Shown here: positions 1 through 8,179 of the stretch, one piece after another
Position numbering within the stretch: the first letter of the stretch is position 1
How the letters are laid out: each line of letters opens with the position of its first letter
Assembly (NCBI RefSeq): GCF_002150785.1
Contig: NZ_MTAZ01000004.1
Location: forward strand, 124,001-188,000
Length of the DNA: 64,000 bases
Source of the DNA: Arenibacter amylolyticus
GTDB lineage: Bacteria; Bacteroidota; Bacteroidia; Flavobacteriales; Flavobacteriaceae
Direction of reading: 5' to 3'
Translations under genes and position numbers: made by a program
The notes under the pieces: model-generated
Told to the model about the DNA's origin: nothing
Databases searched by the model: none
The model's input: only the letters and a program-made list of their open reading frames with translations

Positions 1-2
1 AA

Positions 3-578
3 AGTAAGTTCCTAAATCGAAAATTGGGGATTACGGATTTTGGGATGCCCCAAGAGCTAAGATCTGTTAAGAAACACGTATGGTCGGGATGGGTTTGTTT
101 TTTAGTGCTCTTTTCGTTTGTTGTATTGTGCAATTGGATCCTTGATAGCTTTGTGGTTAAGATTATAGTGCTTTCTATAATTGGATTGCTACTAAGCAAT
201 GTTTTTCCTAGGTGGAACTTTAGGTTTGTTCTAAAATTTGGTGGTATACTAATAATTATCGTGATGGCCGTTTTGGGGTTGAAATTACGAATCGCGACGC
301 TGGGCTTTAACACCTCTTTCCTCGGATTTTTAATCGTTTGGCTGCTTGGGCATTTTGTTTTTATGATAGGGGTAGCCAAGCTATTGAATATTAATATGGC
401 GTGGGTACCCATAGCCAGTATGGCCAATGTTGGTGGAATTGCTACTGCCCCTGCAGTTACGGCTGCCTATGAGGAGAAATGGATGCCCCATGCAGTGATA
501 CTGGCCATTCTTAGTATGGCAACCGGTACCTTTTGGGGAATGTTCACCATTTATTTATTGGAGGTGTTATTAATTTGA
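3..578 (+). CDS. DUF819 family membrane protein, 5' end outside window
   Basis: The frame is open through the left edge, so the N-terminal part is missing; 191 residues remain of a family that usually has about 380-400. The visible part is very hydrophobic with about five membrane segments. Near the C-terminus it carries the motif NVGGIATAPA followed by LSMATGTFWG, which I associate with DUF819 (a predicted transporter-like inner-membrane family). The substrate is unknown. A TTG codon at 24 could mimic a start, but there is no stop upstream in frame and the family length argues for a start outside the window. It converges on the next gene with only 36 bases between stops. Confidence 0.75.
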   Translation, partial: SKFLNRKLGITDFGMPQELRSVKKHVWSGWVCFLVLFSFVVLCNWILDSFVVKIIVLSIIGLLLSNVFPRWNFRFVLKFGGILIIIVMAVLGLKLRIATLGFNTSFLGFLIVWLLGHFVFMIGVAKLLNINMAWVPIASMANVGGIATAPAVTAAYEEKWMPHAVILAILSMATGTFWGMFTIYLLEVLLI

Positions 579-614
579 ACGTATTTATAAATCCTAGAGG
601 AGTAGTGGAGGATT

Positions 615-1205
615 CTAAACGTGTTTTCCCTTCTCCCATCCGTATTTCTCCAAATAGCGTTTGCCACAGTCAACCGCATCTTTCTCCAAAGTGGTGCCCA
701 TGGTATCGTTCCATCTATTAAGGAATCCAAAAAGGGAAATTACGCCCAGCATTTCTACAATCTCACCTTCATCCCAATATTTGTACAGGTTTTTTTTGAC
801 TTTTGCATTCATGGTGTTGGGGACTTGGGAAGCTGCCAAACTAAAGTCTAAAGCGGCCCTTTCGGCTTCCGTGAAGGCCGCATGTGTCCGATATTCCCAA
901 ATATTGTTCAGCTTTTCGTTGTCGGTACCATAGCGTTCTGCGGCCAATATGGCGTGTGCCTGGCAATATCTACAGCCCGTAGCATTGCTGCTCACCCATG
1001 CGATCATGCGCTTTAAGGTAGCGTCTACCCGCCCATGATTGGCCATTACTGCCTTGTTTAATTGTATGAAAGCTTTGGAGATTTCGGGCCTATGCTGCAT
1101 GGTCAATACAGAATTTGGACAAAACCCCAGAGTTTCGTTAAAAAATTCGGCCAAAACTTTTGTTTCGGGATCGTGGTTTATATCTAATGGGTTAACGAGC
1201 GGCAT
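615..1205 (-). CDS. AhpD-like / carboxymuconolactone decarboxylase family protein
   Basis: 196 residues. The segment around residues 78-84 has the redox motif CRYC with His84 three residues after the second Cys (CxxCxxxH), the signature of the AhpD-like alkylhydroperoxidase fold. Such proteins are cytoplasmic peroxidase partners or related thiol enzymes; the physiological partner is not evident here. I chose the ATG at 1205 (MPLVNP) because the longer frame to 1247 adds a basic, family-atypical extension. It is divergent from the OsmC-type gene 55 bases away; both are thiol-based peroxide-defence families, so a shared role in oxidative stress is a reasonable inference. Confidence 0.82.
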   Translation of the reverse strand: MPLVNPLDINHDPETKVLAEFFNETLGFCPNSVLTMQHRPEISKAFIQLNKAVMANHGRVDATLKRMIAWVSSNATGCRYCQAHAILAAERYGTDNEKLNNIWEYRTHAAFTEAERAALDFSLAASQVPNTMNAKVKKNLYKYWDEGEIVEMLGVISLFGFLNRWNDTMGTTLEKDAVDCGKRYLEKYGWEKGKHV

Positions 1206-1260
1206 GGTTGTGTTTTTATACGTATTTTTGGGCAATACAAGTAACAAAAAATTTATATCG

Positions 1261-1680
1261 ATGACAAATCATATTACTACTAAATGGCTTGGTAACATGA
1301 CCTTTGAAAGCAATAATATCTCTGGTAACAAATTAATTATAGATGTTGCTCCCGAAGATGGAGGGGAAGGTCAAGGATTTCGCCCCAAGGCGTTAATGTT
1401 AACCAGTTTGGCAGGATGTTCTGGGCTGGATGTGGCTTCTCTAATTAAAAAAATGAAATTGGAGGTAGAAGAATTTACCATAGAAACCATTGCCGATATA
1501 ACCGAGGAGCATCCTAAGTACTACAATAAGGTGAGGCTAGAGTACCATTTTAAGGGAGCTAACTTGGACGAGAAAAAATTACAGCGTGCAGTAGACCTGT
1601 CCATAGAAAAATATTGTGGTGTCATGGAAATGTTCAGGCAATTTGCAACCTTGGAAATTAAGACCATATTTAAAAAGTAA
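1261..1680 (+). CDS. OsmC family redox protein
   Basis: 139 residues, normal for the YhfA-like branch of the OsmC/Ohr family. The two conserved cysteines of the family are present: Cys53 in the context SLAGCSGLDV at the start of the long central helix and Cys119 in EKYCGVME. These proteins are cytoplasmic thiol peroxidases acting on organic hydroperoxides, or related enzymes. The ATG at 1261 is the start because the upstream extension runs into the divergent gene and does not look like protein. Its stop at 1680 is 28 bases before the next ATG, so it could be cotranscribed with the secreted protein downstream, although no functional link is obvious. Confidence 0.85.
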   Translation: MTNHITTKWLGNMTFESNNISGNKLIIDVAPEDGGEGQGFRPKALMLTSLAGCSGLDVASLIKKMKLEVEEFTIETIADITEEHPKYYNKVRLEYHFKGANLDEKKLQRAVDLSIEKYCGVMEMFRQFATLEIKTIFKK

Positions 1681-1708
1681 TCCCCAAAATCCCCTTATAT
1701 CTTTTTTG

Positions 1709-3619
1709 ATGATCAGAAAATACCTTTCTATTCTAGGCCTCCTTTTTGGAGTGCTTCATGGCCTAGATGCACAAGAGACGCAACATATTATTTCACATAA
1801 TAAGGAAACTATTGTTACCGACCCTTCCAAGGGCGCAAACAGTTATAAACGGGAAGTGGTCTTCCCTGGAAAAGAAAAAGAGATTAGGCAGATAATGCTA
1901 AATCTAAGATTTGAGTGTCCGGATGGGATGCGGTGCGCAGACTGGGATTATGTAGACCATATAAAGGTGATGCCCAAAAACGACTCCACTACCTATGAAA
2001 TTGCTAGGATGCTTACCCCGTATGGAGGCCGATTTCAAAAGGATTGGAGTTTTAATTGGAAGGTAGATATTACGGATTTCAGTCCAATTTTAAGGGATTC
2101 TGTGGTGGTGGATTACATCCATACCGGATGGGAAGACAATAAAACAAGAGGTTGGAAGGTTACCGTAGATTTTGAATTTACCTATGGTAAGCCTGCTGTG
2201 GAAGCCTTAGCTGTTCATAAGATCTACGATGGCTATTTCAGTTATGGGGATAAGGCAGACCCTATAGAAAATCACCTAGTGCCGGTAAACCTCCAAGCCA
2301 ATTCTAAAGCTACCTTCGGAAAAGTAAAGGTGTTGCAGACCGGTCATGGGATGGATGCCAATGGATGTGGGGAGTTTTGTGATAAATACCGGGAAATTCT
2401 TTTGAATGGTCAGGTTATTCATTCCCAGCAATTATGGATGCAATGTGGCGATAACCCCTTATATCCTCAGGCGGGTACTTGGATCTTTGATCGTGCCAAT
2501 TGGTGCCCTGGATACCTCTTACAGCCAGATGAGGTATTGTTTAACCTCAGTTCTAACGAAGCCTATACGGTAGATCTGGATATGGAACCCTATGAAACGG
2601 AGAATCCGAGCGCCCGGGAACTACTGGTGGCCTATGTGTTAGAATATGGAAAAATCACCGCTGACAATGATGCTACTTTGGTAGACATAATCAATCCCTC
2701 CAATGAGGAGATCTACAGCCGTAAAAATGAGCAGGGCGCCCTAGCGGTGATCAGAATTAAGAACAACGGGAAAAACAACCTGAAATCCCTAATGGTGCAC
2801 TATGGACTGGAAGGGGAAAAGCCCAAAAAGTTTAAGTGGGAGGGCGATCTCCCCTACGGAGAAACGGCATTATTGACCCTTCCCGAGGAAATATATACAG
2901 CGCAAGAAACTGCTATATTTAAGGTAGCGCTTAAGAGGCCAAATGGTAAAAAGGATGGATTTATGGCCGATAATGCCAAGCAATCTGTCTATACCCGTCC
3001 GGACATACTTCCCGAAAATGTGGTCATTTATTTTAAGACCAATAATAAACCAGAGCAGAATCAATACAAGGTGACGGATAGCTTTGGAAAAGTATGGTTT
3101 AAAAAGGATAGCGTATCCCTTTCGCCCAATACCATCTATAGGGATACCCTTCAACTGCCACAGGGGAATTATACCTTTATGGTAGAAGATTCTGCAGGAG
3201 ACGGATTAGAGTTTTGGTACAAGGCTAGGGACGGCCGTGGAGACGCAAGGCTATTAGATACCCTTGGGCGTGCCATTAAGCATTTTAACTCCGATTTTGG
3301 AAGTCATATCATTTATAACTTTAGGGTAGAGCCCTCCGTTCCTTATCATTTGGATAATGCGCCATCGGTAACCATGTTTCCCGCTAGAACGGATGGGCCG
3401 GTTACGCTAGACTATTTTGCGAATGAAGCAAAAGAGGTAACGGTAACCATTAGCCAGCAAGAGGATGAATCCAAGGTTATGGAGACCCATTTGTATAGTA
3501 CCTTAGACAAGGGAACATTTACCTATGACCTATCCTACCTGCCAAAAATGCGGTATACGCTAAAGGTAGAGGTAGATGGAGAGGTAATATTTAAGAATAG
3601 GATTAGGTTAAAAGAGTAA
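1709..3619 (+). CDS. secreted PNGase F-like protein with C-terminal sorting domain
   Basis: 636 residues with a signal peptide (about 1-21, LLFGVLHGLDAQ). Residues about 40-335 align by eye with both halves of peptide-N-glycosidase F, an enzyme that removes N-glycans from glycoproteins: FECPDGMRCADWDY (Asp80 at the position of catalytic Asp60), GHGMDANGCGEFC (Glu222 at Glu206) and DRANWCPG. The position of PNGase F Glu118 appears to be Thr139 in IHTGW, so activity may be changed; this comparison relies on my memory of the PNGase F sequence. Residues about 340-550 are extra beta-rich modules. The last 80 residues end in a pattern like a type IX secretion sorting domain (YTLKVEVDGEVIFKNRIRL), implying surface attachment or release. 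The start at 1709 gives an intact signal peptide. Confidence 0.78.
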   Translation: MIRKYLSILGLLFGVLHGLDAQETQHIISHNKETIVTDPSKGANSYKREVVFPGKEKEIRQIMLNLRFECPDGMRCADWDYVDHIKVMPKNDSTTYEIARMLTPYGGRFQKDWSFNWKVDITDFSPILRDSVVVDYIHTGWEDNKTRGWKVTVDFEFTYGKPAVEALAVHKIYDGYFSYGDKADPIENHLVPVNLQANSKATFGKVKVLQTGHGMDANGCGEFCDKYREILLNGQVIHSQQLWMQCGDNPLYPQAGTWIFDRANWCPGYLLQPDEVLFNLSSNEAYTVDLDMEPYETENPSARELLVAYVLEYGKITADNDATLVDIINPSNEEIYSRKNEQGALAVIRIKNNGKNNLKSLMVHYGLEGEKPKKFKWEGDLPYGETALLTLPEEIYTAQETAIFKVALKRPNGKKDGFMADNAKQSVYTRPDILPENVVIYFKTNNKPEQNQYKVTDSFGKVWFKKDSVSLSPNTIYRDTLQLPQGNYTFMVEDSAGDGLEFWYKARDGRGDARLLDTLGRAIKHFNSDFGSHIIYNFRVEPSVPYHLDNAPSVTMFPARTDGPVTLDYFANEAKEVTVTISQQEDESKVMETHLYSTLDKGTFTYDLSYLPKMRYTLKVEVDGEVIFKNRIRLKE

Positions 3620-3624
3620 AGACT

Positions 3625-5322
3625 ATGCGTTGGACCATTATGCCAAAACCGGAAGAGGAGCAGATCAATGCCCTTGCTACTGCGCTTGGGGTAGATGATT
3701 TGGTGGCACAGCTGTTGGTGCAACGGGGAATTACCACTTTTGACGAGGCCAAAAGGTTCTTTAGACCAAAATTGTCGCAACTCCATGATCCCTTTTTAAT
3801 GAAGGATATGGAGTTGGCCGTTGCCCGTATAGAGGAGGCAGTGGCCAAGGGCGAGAATATCTTGGTCTATGGAGATTATGATGTGGACGGTACTACCTCT
3901 GTAGCCTTATTGTCTTCCTACTTGGAGTCTTTCTATCCCAATGTGGCTACCTATATCCCAGACCGATATACGGAAGGCTATGGGGTTTCCTTCCAAGGGG
4001 TAGATTTTGCGGAAGACAATGATATTACCCTTATTATTACGTTAGATTGTGGGGTAAAGGCTATCGATAAGGTGGCTTATGCCAAGGGAAAAGGAATCGA
4101 TTTTATCATCTGTGACCATCATAGACCAGGGAGTGAGCTCCCAGAGGCAGTAGCCATCCTAGATCCCAAAAGGGAAGATTGTCCCTATCCATACGACGAG
4201 CTCTGTGGATGCGGGGTAGGTTTTAAACTTATACAAGCCCTAGGGTCTAAGAGAGGGCAAACCATAGACGATCTTATTCCCTATCTAGACTTGGTGGCAA
4301 CTGCTATTGGAGCAGATATTGTCCCCATTACCGGAGAGAATCGTATTCTGGCCTATTGGGGATTAAAGGTAATCAATGAAAATCCTAGAATTGGGTTTAA
4401 GGCCATTATCGATCAAATAAAGAAAAAGGAACTTACCATTACCGATGTTGTTTTCATCATTGCACCCCGTATTAACGCTGCGGGACGTATGGAGCACGGC
4501 CAACACGCCGTAAACTTATTGCGAGAGCAGGATTTGGAAAAGGCAAAGGTATTTGCCAGCGAAATAGAGGTATATAATACGGATAGAAGAAATCTGGATC
4601 AGGAAATAGCGAAGGAGGCGCTGCTGCAAATCTCTGAAAATAGTGAGGAAGAAGCTTATACCTCCGTGGTTTATAAGGATGACTGGCATAAGGGGGTTAT
4701 TGGGATTGTAGCATCCAGGCTAATGGAAACCTATTATAGACCTACCCTTGTCTTTACCAAAAGTGGGGATAAATTGGCCGCTTCTGCCCGTTCCGTGAAA
4801 GGATTTGATGTGTACAGGGCGCTGGAACAATGTGCAGATACCATAGAGCAGTTTGGCGGACATAAATACGCTGCGGGATTAACCATGTTGGAGGCAAACT
4901 ACGAGGCTTTTAAAGCCCGCTTTGAAGAGGTGGTGTCCCAGAATATAGATAGAAAGCTGTTGTCGCCAGAAATTAAGGTCGATGCCATTATCTCTATCGA
5001 TAACATAAGCCCTAAATTAATGCGCATTGTAAAGCAATTTGCGCCATTCGGTCCAGGAAACCAAGCTCCGGTGTTTATGGCAGAAAACTTGATGGATACT
5101 GGCTATGCCAAGGTGGTAGGTAATGATGGAGGGCATTTAAAATGTAGAATTGCAGATGCTGGGATAGGGTCCAGGGGACGAAGTTTTGATGCCATCGGAT
5201 TTAATCTGGGGATTAAGTTAGATCGGGTAAAACAAAAGGGTTTTAGTGCGGTCTTTTCCTTAGATGAAAACGAATGGCAAGGAAAAATTAGCCTTCAATT
5301 AAGGTTGAAGGATGTTAAATAA
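3625..5322 (+). CDS. recJ: single-stranded-DNA-specific exonuclease RecJ
   Basis: 565 residues, typical for RecJ, the 5'-3' single-strand exonuclease of recombination and mismatch or base-excision repair. The DHH phosphoesterase motifs are clear: DYDVDGTTS at 84-92 (motif I), LDCGV near 141, DHH at 164-166 (the family-naming motif) and later the DHHA1 region around GGHKYAAGLTM (about residue 410), followed by the C-terminal OB-like domain. The ATG at 3625 is five bases after the preceding stop, so it is probably cotranscribed with the PNGase F-like gene; the pairing has no obvious functional meaning. It converges on the LpxH-like gene. Confidence 0.95.
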   Translation: MRWTIMPKPEEEQINALATALGVDDLVAQLLVQRGITTFDEAKRFFRPKLSQLHDPFLMKDMELAVARIEEAVAKGENILVYGDYDVDGTTSVALLSSYLESFYPNVATYIPDRYTEGYGVSFQGVDFAEDNDITLIITLDCGVKAIDKVAYAKGKGIDFIICDHHRPGSELPEAVAILDPKREDCPYPYDELCGCGVGFKLIQALGSKRGQTIDDLIPYLDLVATAIGADIVPITGENRILAYWGLKVINENPRIGFKAIIDQIKKKELTITDVVFIIAPRINAAGRMEHGQHAVNLLREQDLEKAKVFASEIEVYNTDRRNLDQEIAKEALLQISENSEEEAYTSVVYKDDWHKGVIGIVASRLMETYYRPTLVFTKSGDKLAASARSVKGFDVYRALEQCADTIEQFGGHKYAAGLTMLEANYEAFKARFEEVVSQNIDRKLLSPEIKVDAIISIDNISPKLMRIVKQFAPFGPGNQAPVFMAENLMDTGYAKVVGNDGGHLKCRIADAGIGSRGRSFDAIGFNLGIKLDRVKQKGFSAVFSLDENEWQGKISLQLRLKDVK

Positions 5323-5388
5323 CCCAATACTTCCTAATTGAATAAAAGGAGATTCTAAAGGAATACCTATAAATATAGCATGGCCGGA

Positions 5389-6171
5389 TTAGCGATTGCT
5401 AGCCTCGGGTTTATAGGTCTCTAAGGAGAGTTTGTTGTCTTGGAATACCGCATAGGTGAAATAAGTAATCCAATCTCCTAGATTTACGTAGGTGGATGTT
5501 GGATTCAGTTTTATTTCCAAAGGGAGGTGGCGATGCCCAAATATAAAGTAATCGTAATGTTGTTGTTCCAATTTTCGTCTGCAATAATGTACCAGCCACT
5601 CGTTTTCCTCCCCTAGAAATTGTACGTCCTCATCGCCAGAAATCATCTTGTTCTTAACGGATAGGTATTGTGCCAACTTTACGCCCAAATCTGGATGCAG
5701 CCAGTTGTACAACCACTTGGACAAGGGGTTGGTAAATACCTTTTTCATGCGCTTATAACCTTTGTCTCCTGGTCCCAAGCCGTCTCCATGACCTATTAGG
5801 CATACCTTGTTGTTTATGGAAAATACCTGAGGTTTATGAAATACCGGTATATTCAGCTCCTCTTCAAAATAGCCGTTCATCCAAAGGTCGTGGTTGCCTA
5901 CAAAATAATAAATGGGGATGCCTGCATCCGAAATTTCCGCTAGTTTGCCCAGAGTACGTGTGAAACCTCTTGGAACCACCGTCTTATATTCGAACCAAAA
6001 ATCGAATAGATCGCCCAATAAAAATATAGCGGCGGCATCTTTTTTAACCTCGTCCAACCATGCCACCAATTTTTTTTCCCTCGGGAAACTCAATTGGGGA
6101 GTAGGGGCACCTAGGTGATGATCGCTGGAAAAGTATACTTTCTTGCCTTCTGGGACTGTAATGGACTTCAT
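5389..6171 (-). CDS. lpxH: UDP-2,3-diacylglucosamine diphosphatase-like metallophosphoesterase
   Basis: 260 residues. Metallophosphoesterase motifs occur in the expected order: DHH at 17-19, GDLFDFW at 53-59, GNHDLW at 92-97, GHGDG near 127-131 and GHRH at 212-215. The set and length fit the LpxH/LpxH2 branch, which hydrolyses UDP-2,3-diacylglucosamine to lipid X during lipid A synthesis at the inner face of the membrane. The symbol is the best family match, not a proven function. It lies 10 bases downstream of queD on the same strand and is probably cotranscribed with it. Confidence 0.85.
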   Translation of the reverse strand: MKSITVPEGKKVYFSSDHHLGAPTPQLSFPREKKLVAWLDEVKKDAAAIFLLGDLFDFWFEYKTVVPRGFTRTLGKLAEISDAGIPIYYFVGNHDLWMNGYFEEELNIPVFHKPQVFSINNKVCLIGHGDGLGPGDKGYKRMKKVFTNPLSKWLYNWLHPDLGVKLAQYLSVKNKMISGDEDVQFLGEENEWLVHYCRRKLEQQHYDYFIFGHRHLPLEIKLNPTSTYVNLGDWITYFTYAVFQDNKLSLETYKPEASNR

Positions 6172-6181
6172 CTAGGGATCT

Positions 6182-6631
6182 TTAATTGTCCGACGCGTAC
6201 CATTCTGCAAAGGAAGAATCGGTTTCCTGCAGTCTAAGGGAAAATAGTTGGATGTTCTCTGGCAACCTTCCTTTAATCTTCTCGGCAAAGTGGATTACCA
6301 TATTCTCACTGGTAGGTTGGTAATCGGCCAAAATAACGTTGTGTCCCCTATTGGTGAGTTCCTCAGCCAATTCTACATGGGGGGTGTTTTTGTTGAAAAC
6401 GGTCGCGTGATCATATTTGTCCACCACTTCTTCCATCACTATTTTTTTTAGGTCACCAAAATCAATGACCATACCCAGCTTAACATGGGAGGTATCGGTA
6501 ATAGGGGTTCCAATGACCGTTACGGAAAGTTTATAGCTATGTCCGTGTACGTTCTTGCATTTGCCATCATAGCCGTATAGGGCGTGCCCTGTCTCAAAAT
6601 TAAACTGTTTGGTAATACGAATTTTACTCAT
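6182..6631 (-). CDS. queD: 6-carboxytetrahydropterin synthase (QueD)
   Basis: 149 residues. QueD converts dihydroneopterin triphosphate to 6-carboxytetrahydropterin in the queuosine/7-deazaguanine pathway. Zinc ligands are visible as His16 (FETGHALYG) and His29/His31 (NVHGHSYKL), with the catalytic Cys25 between them; YDHATVFN near residue 73-80 supplies the Asp/His pair. A Bacteroidota -7 element lies 18 bases upstream of the ATG, so this is the first gene of the queD-lpxH unit. A pyruvoyltetrahydropterin synthase-like role is the alternative, but the Cys-containing motif favours QueD. Confidence 0.92.
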   Translation of the reverse strand: MSKIRITKQFNFETGHALYGYDGKCKNVHGHSYKLSVTVIGTPITDTSHVKLGMVIDFGDLKKIVMEEVVDKYDHATVFNKNTPHVELAEELTNRGHNVILADYQPTSENMVIHFAEKIKGRLPENIQLFSLRLQETDSSFAEWYASDN

Positions 6632-6648
6632 AACTGTAGTTTGCGCTA

Positions 6649-6656
6649 CAAAGGTA
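6649..6656 (-). promoter_or_regulatory. -7 promoter element for queD
   Basis: On the minus strand the 8-mer TACCTTTG matches the Bacteroidota -7 consensus TAnnTTTG, 18 bases before the queD ATG. No TTG was found at the best -33 spacing. Confidence 0.5.
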
Positions 6657-6671
6657 ACCCATTCCTGTTAA

Positions 6672-7883
6672 TTAAGGAGCTTTAAGTATAGGCTGTGTCC
6701 ATGCCAACTCGTATTTCATATTTTCTATAGGATTTTCCTGGGGTTTGTCTGAGGTGATTTTTGCACGTACAAAGAGGAGGTCTTTTGGAAATTCAAATCG
6801 CGCTTTTGCGGCGTCCACAGATAGGAGTTCCCTTGTTTCTGTCTCTCCCTTCAGGCAGCCGATAAAAGAAATGGTGTAGCCTACCCCAGGCTCTGCAGCT
6901 ACTGCAATGGTGAGAGCGTCATCGCTATGGTCCAAACTTGCGAGGGTAACACCGGTGCTGGCATAAAAATCACCCTTTTCCATGGCATGGATTAAGGAGG
7001 GGGCAGACAAGGTATCGGCCTGGACCATTACCCAGCCTCTTCCAGCATTGCTCCATTTATGCCCTTTTCTATGGTAGTTATGTGAATCGTCTGTGGCCAA
7101 TCCGTACATCAGGGGTTTGTTATTGGCGATATAGGAGATGTTGATAAGGTCCCACATTTCTTCGGTGGAAATGTGAAGGGAATCGCCTAAATTATGTACC
7201 ATGGGATGTCCGTTATATACTTCAAAAAACTGTTCTCCTTCAAGGGCTATCATGTCCTCTAAAGTAATACTGTAAAAAAAGTTGGGGTGATTAATGTGGG
7301 GCATAATGGGGGCTCCTGTTTCCCGACGCTGCTTTAAAATCTGGTTCAAATTGTTCTGCATGGTTTCTAGGACGCTATTGCCGCCCTGAGGATCTATTTT
7401 TTCTTGTATGTTTGTGGCATTAATATGCACATGCTTGTCCTCAAATCTATCCGTGATTTCTTCGGATTGGATTACCAAAAACTCCCCCTCTTTCTCAAAT
7501 AGCTTACGGTATTCCTCGTAGGTTTTTAGTCGGACTAAGGTATTGGTCGACTCCTTATTGGTTTCTGCCCATTCTTCCCCATAAATGGTCAAGTAGTTAT
7601 TATAGCTTTTTTGAAAAAGGGAATCGCTACGCACTGGTATCCATTTTTCCTCCATGGCAATGGTATTGTGGTCCGATAAGGCTATAAATTGATAGTTATT
7701 GGATTTGTACCAATGTAGGATTGGTTCGGGGAACTCGTCCCCATCGCTCCAAAAGGAATGGGTGTGAAGATTACCCTTATACCATGCTTTCCCTTCTTTG
7801 TGTTTTGTAGGACGAGGTTGTTCTTTGCAAGCTGATAGCACTAACAACATCACTATGGTCAGGGAGGTAAGGGGGTTTTTCAT
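6672..7883 (-). CDS. PHP-domain lipoprotein, putative metal-dependent phosphoesterase
   Basis: 403 residues. The N-terminus is a lipoprotein signal with lipobox LSAC (Cys19), so the protein is probably on the periplasmic side or at the surface. The PHP metal-binding motif GNLHTHSFWSDGD (His40, His42) and a second motif ALSDHNT (about 72-78) are clear; further His residues follow in DKHVHIN and MPHINHPN. PHP proteins are metal-dependent phosphoesterases such as histidinol phosphatase; the substrate of this exported branch is not known. The residues after about 310 form a beta-rich extension. It precedes queD by 40 bases, but queD has its own promoter. Confidence 0.8.
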   Translation of the reverse strand: MKNPLTSLTIVMLLVLSACKEQPRPTKHKEGKAWYKGNLHTHSFWSDGDEFPEPILHWYKSNNYQFIALSDHNTIAMEEKWIPVRSDSLFQKSYNNYLTIYGEEWAETNKESTNTLVRLKTYEEYRKLFEKEGEFLVIQSEEITDRFEDKHVHINATNIQEKIDPQGGNSVLETMQNNLNQILKQRRETGAPIMPHINHPNFFYSITLEDMIALEGEQFFEVYNGHPMVHNLGDSLHISTEEMWDLINISYIANNKPLMYGLATDDSHNYHRKGHKWSNAGRGWVMVQADTLSAPSLIHAMEKGDFYASTGVTLASLDHSDDALTIAVAAEPGVGYTISFIGCLKGETETRELLSVDAAKARFEFPKDLLFVRAKITSDKPQENPIENMKYELAWTQPILKAP

Positions 7884-8179
7884 GGGTGGTTGGCTTATGC
7901 TAAGAAAGATAATAAATCTATCTCAATTTGGAGGTATGGGGTTGAAAATGATGAGGTTGTTCGTGAACGAATCATTTTTCTTTTTTATGTTTCCCTCATT
8001 TTCGTGGCTATAGATGCTCTCCATAGCTTCATGGGCATTATTGGGAAAATAGTCACGGGCCGTATGCTCATAGGAAATAAAAATGCCCGTCTACTAGCGT
8101 GGTAAACGGGCATTTCCTTTTTAAAACAGCTACCCCCCTTCATTACTGCCTCGTTTGGCTATGGAGAGAGCTGTGTATG
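7884..8179. other. intergenic region between PHP lipoprotein gene and nhaA
   Basis: About 300 bases without a supported gene. It holds the nhaA terminator (separate entry). A minus-strand frame of 33 residues from an ATG at 8024 to a stop at 7923 looks mildly protein-like and rich in Asn, but it has no recognised motif; I do not call it as a gene. Confidence 0.5.
8074..8122 (-). terminator. rho-independent terminator downstream of nhaA
   Basis: Perfect 10-bp stem, AAATGCCCGT at 8081-8090 pairing with ACGGGCATTT at 8106-8115, loop of 15. Read on the minus strand the stem is followed by TTTTATTT, fitting the end of nhaA; on the plus strand it is followed by a shorter CCTTTTT, so it may act both ways. 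Confidence 0.8.

Noticed and set aside
7923-8024. Minus-strand 33-codon frame beginning MESIYSHENEG
   Set aside because: Protein-like in composition but Asn-rich as expected for AT-rich spacer; no start signal, promoter or family support.
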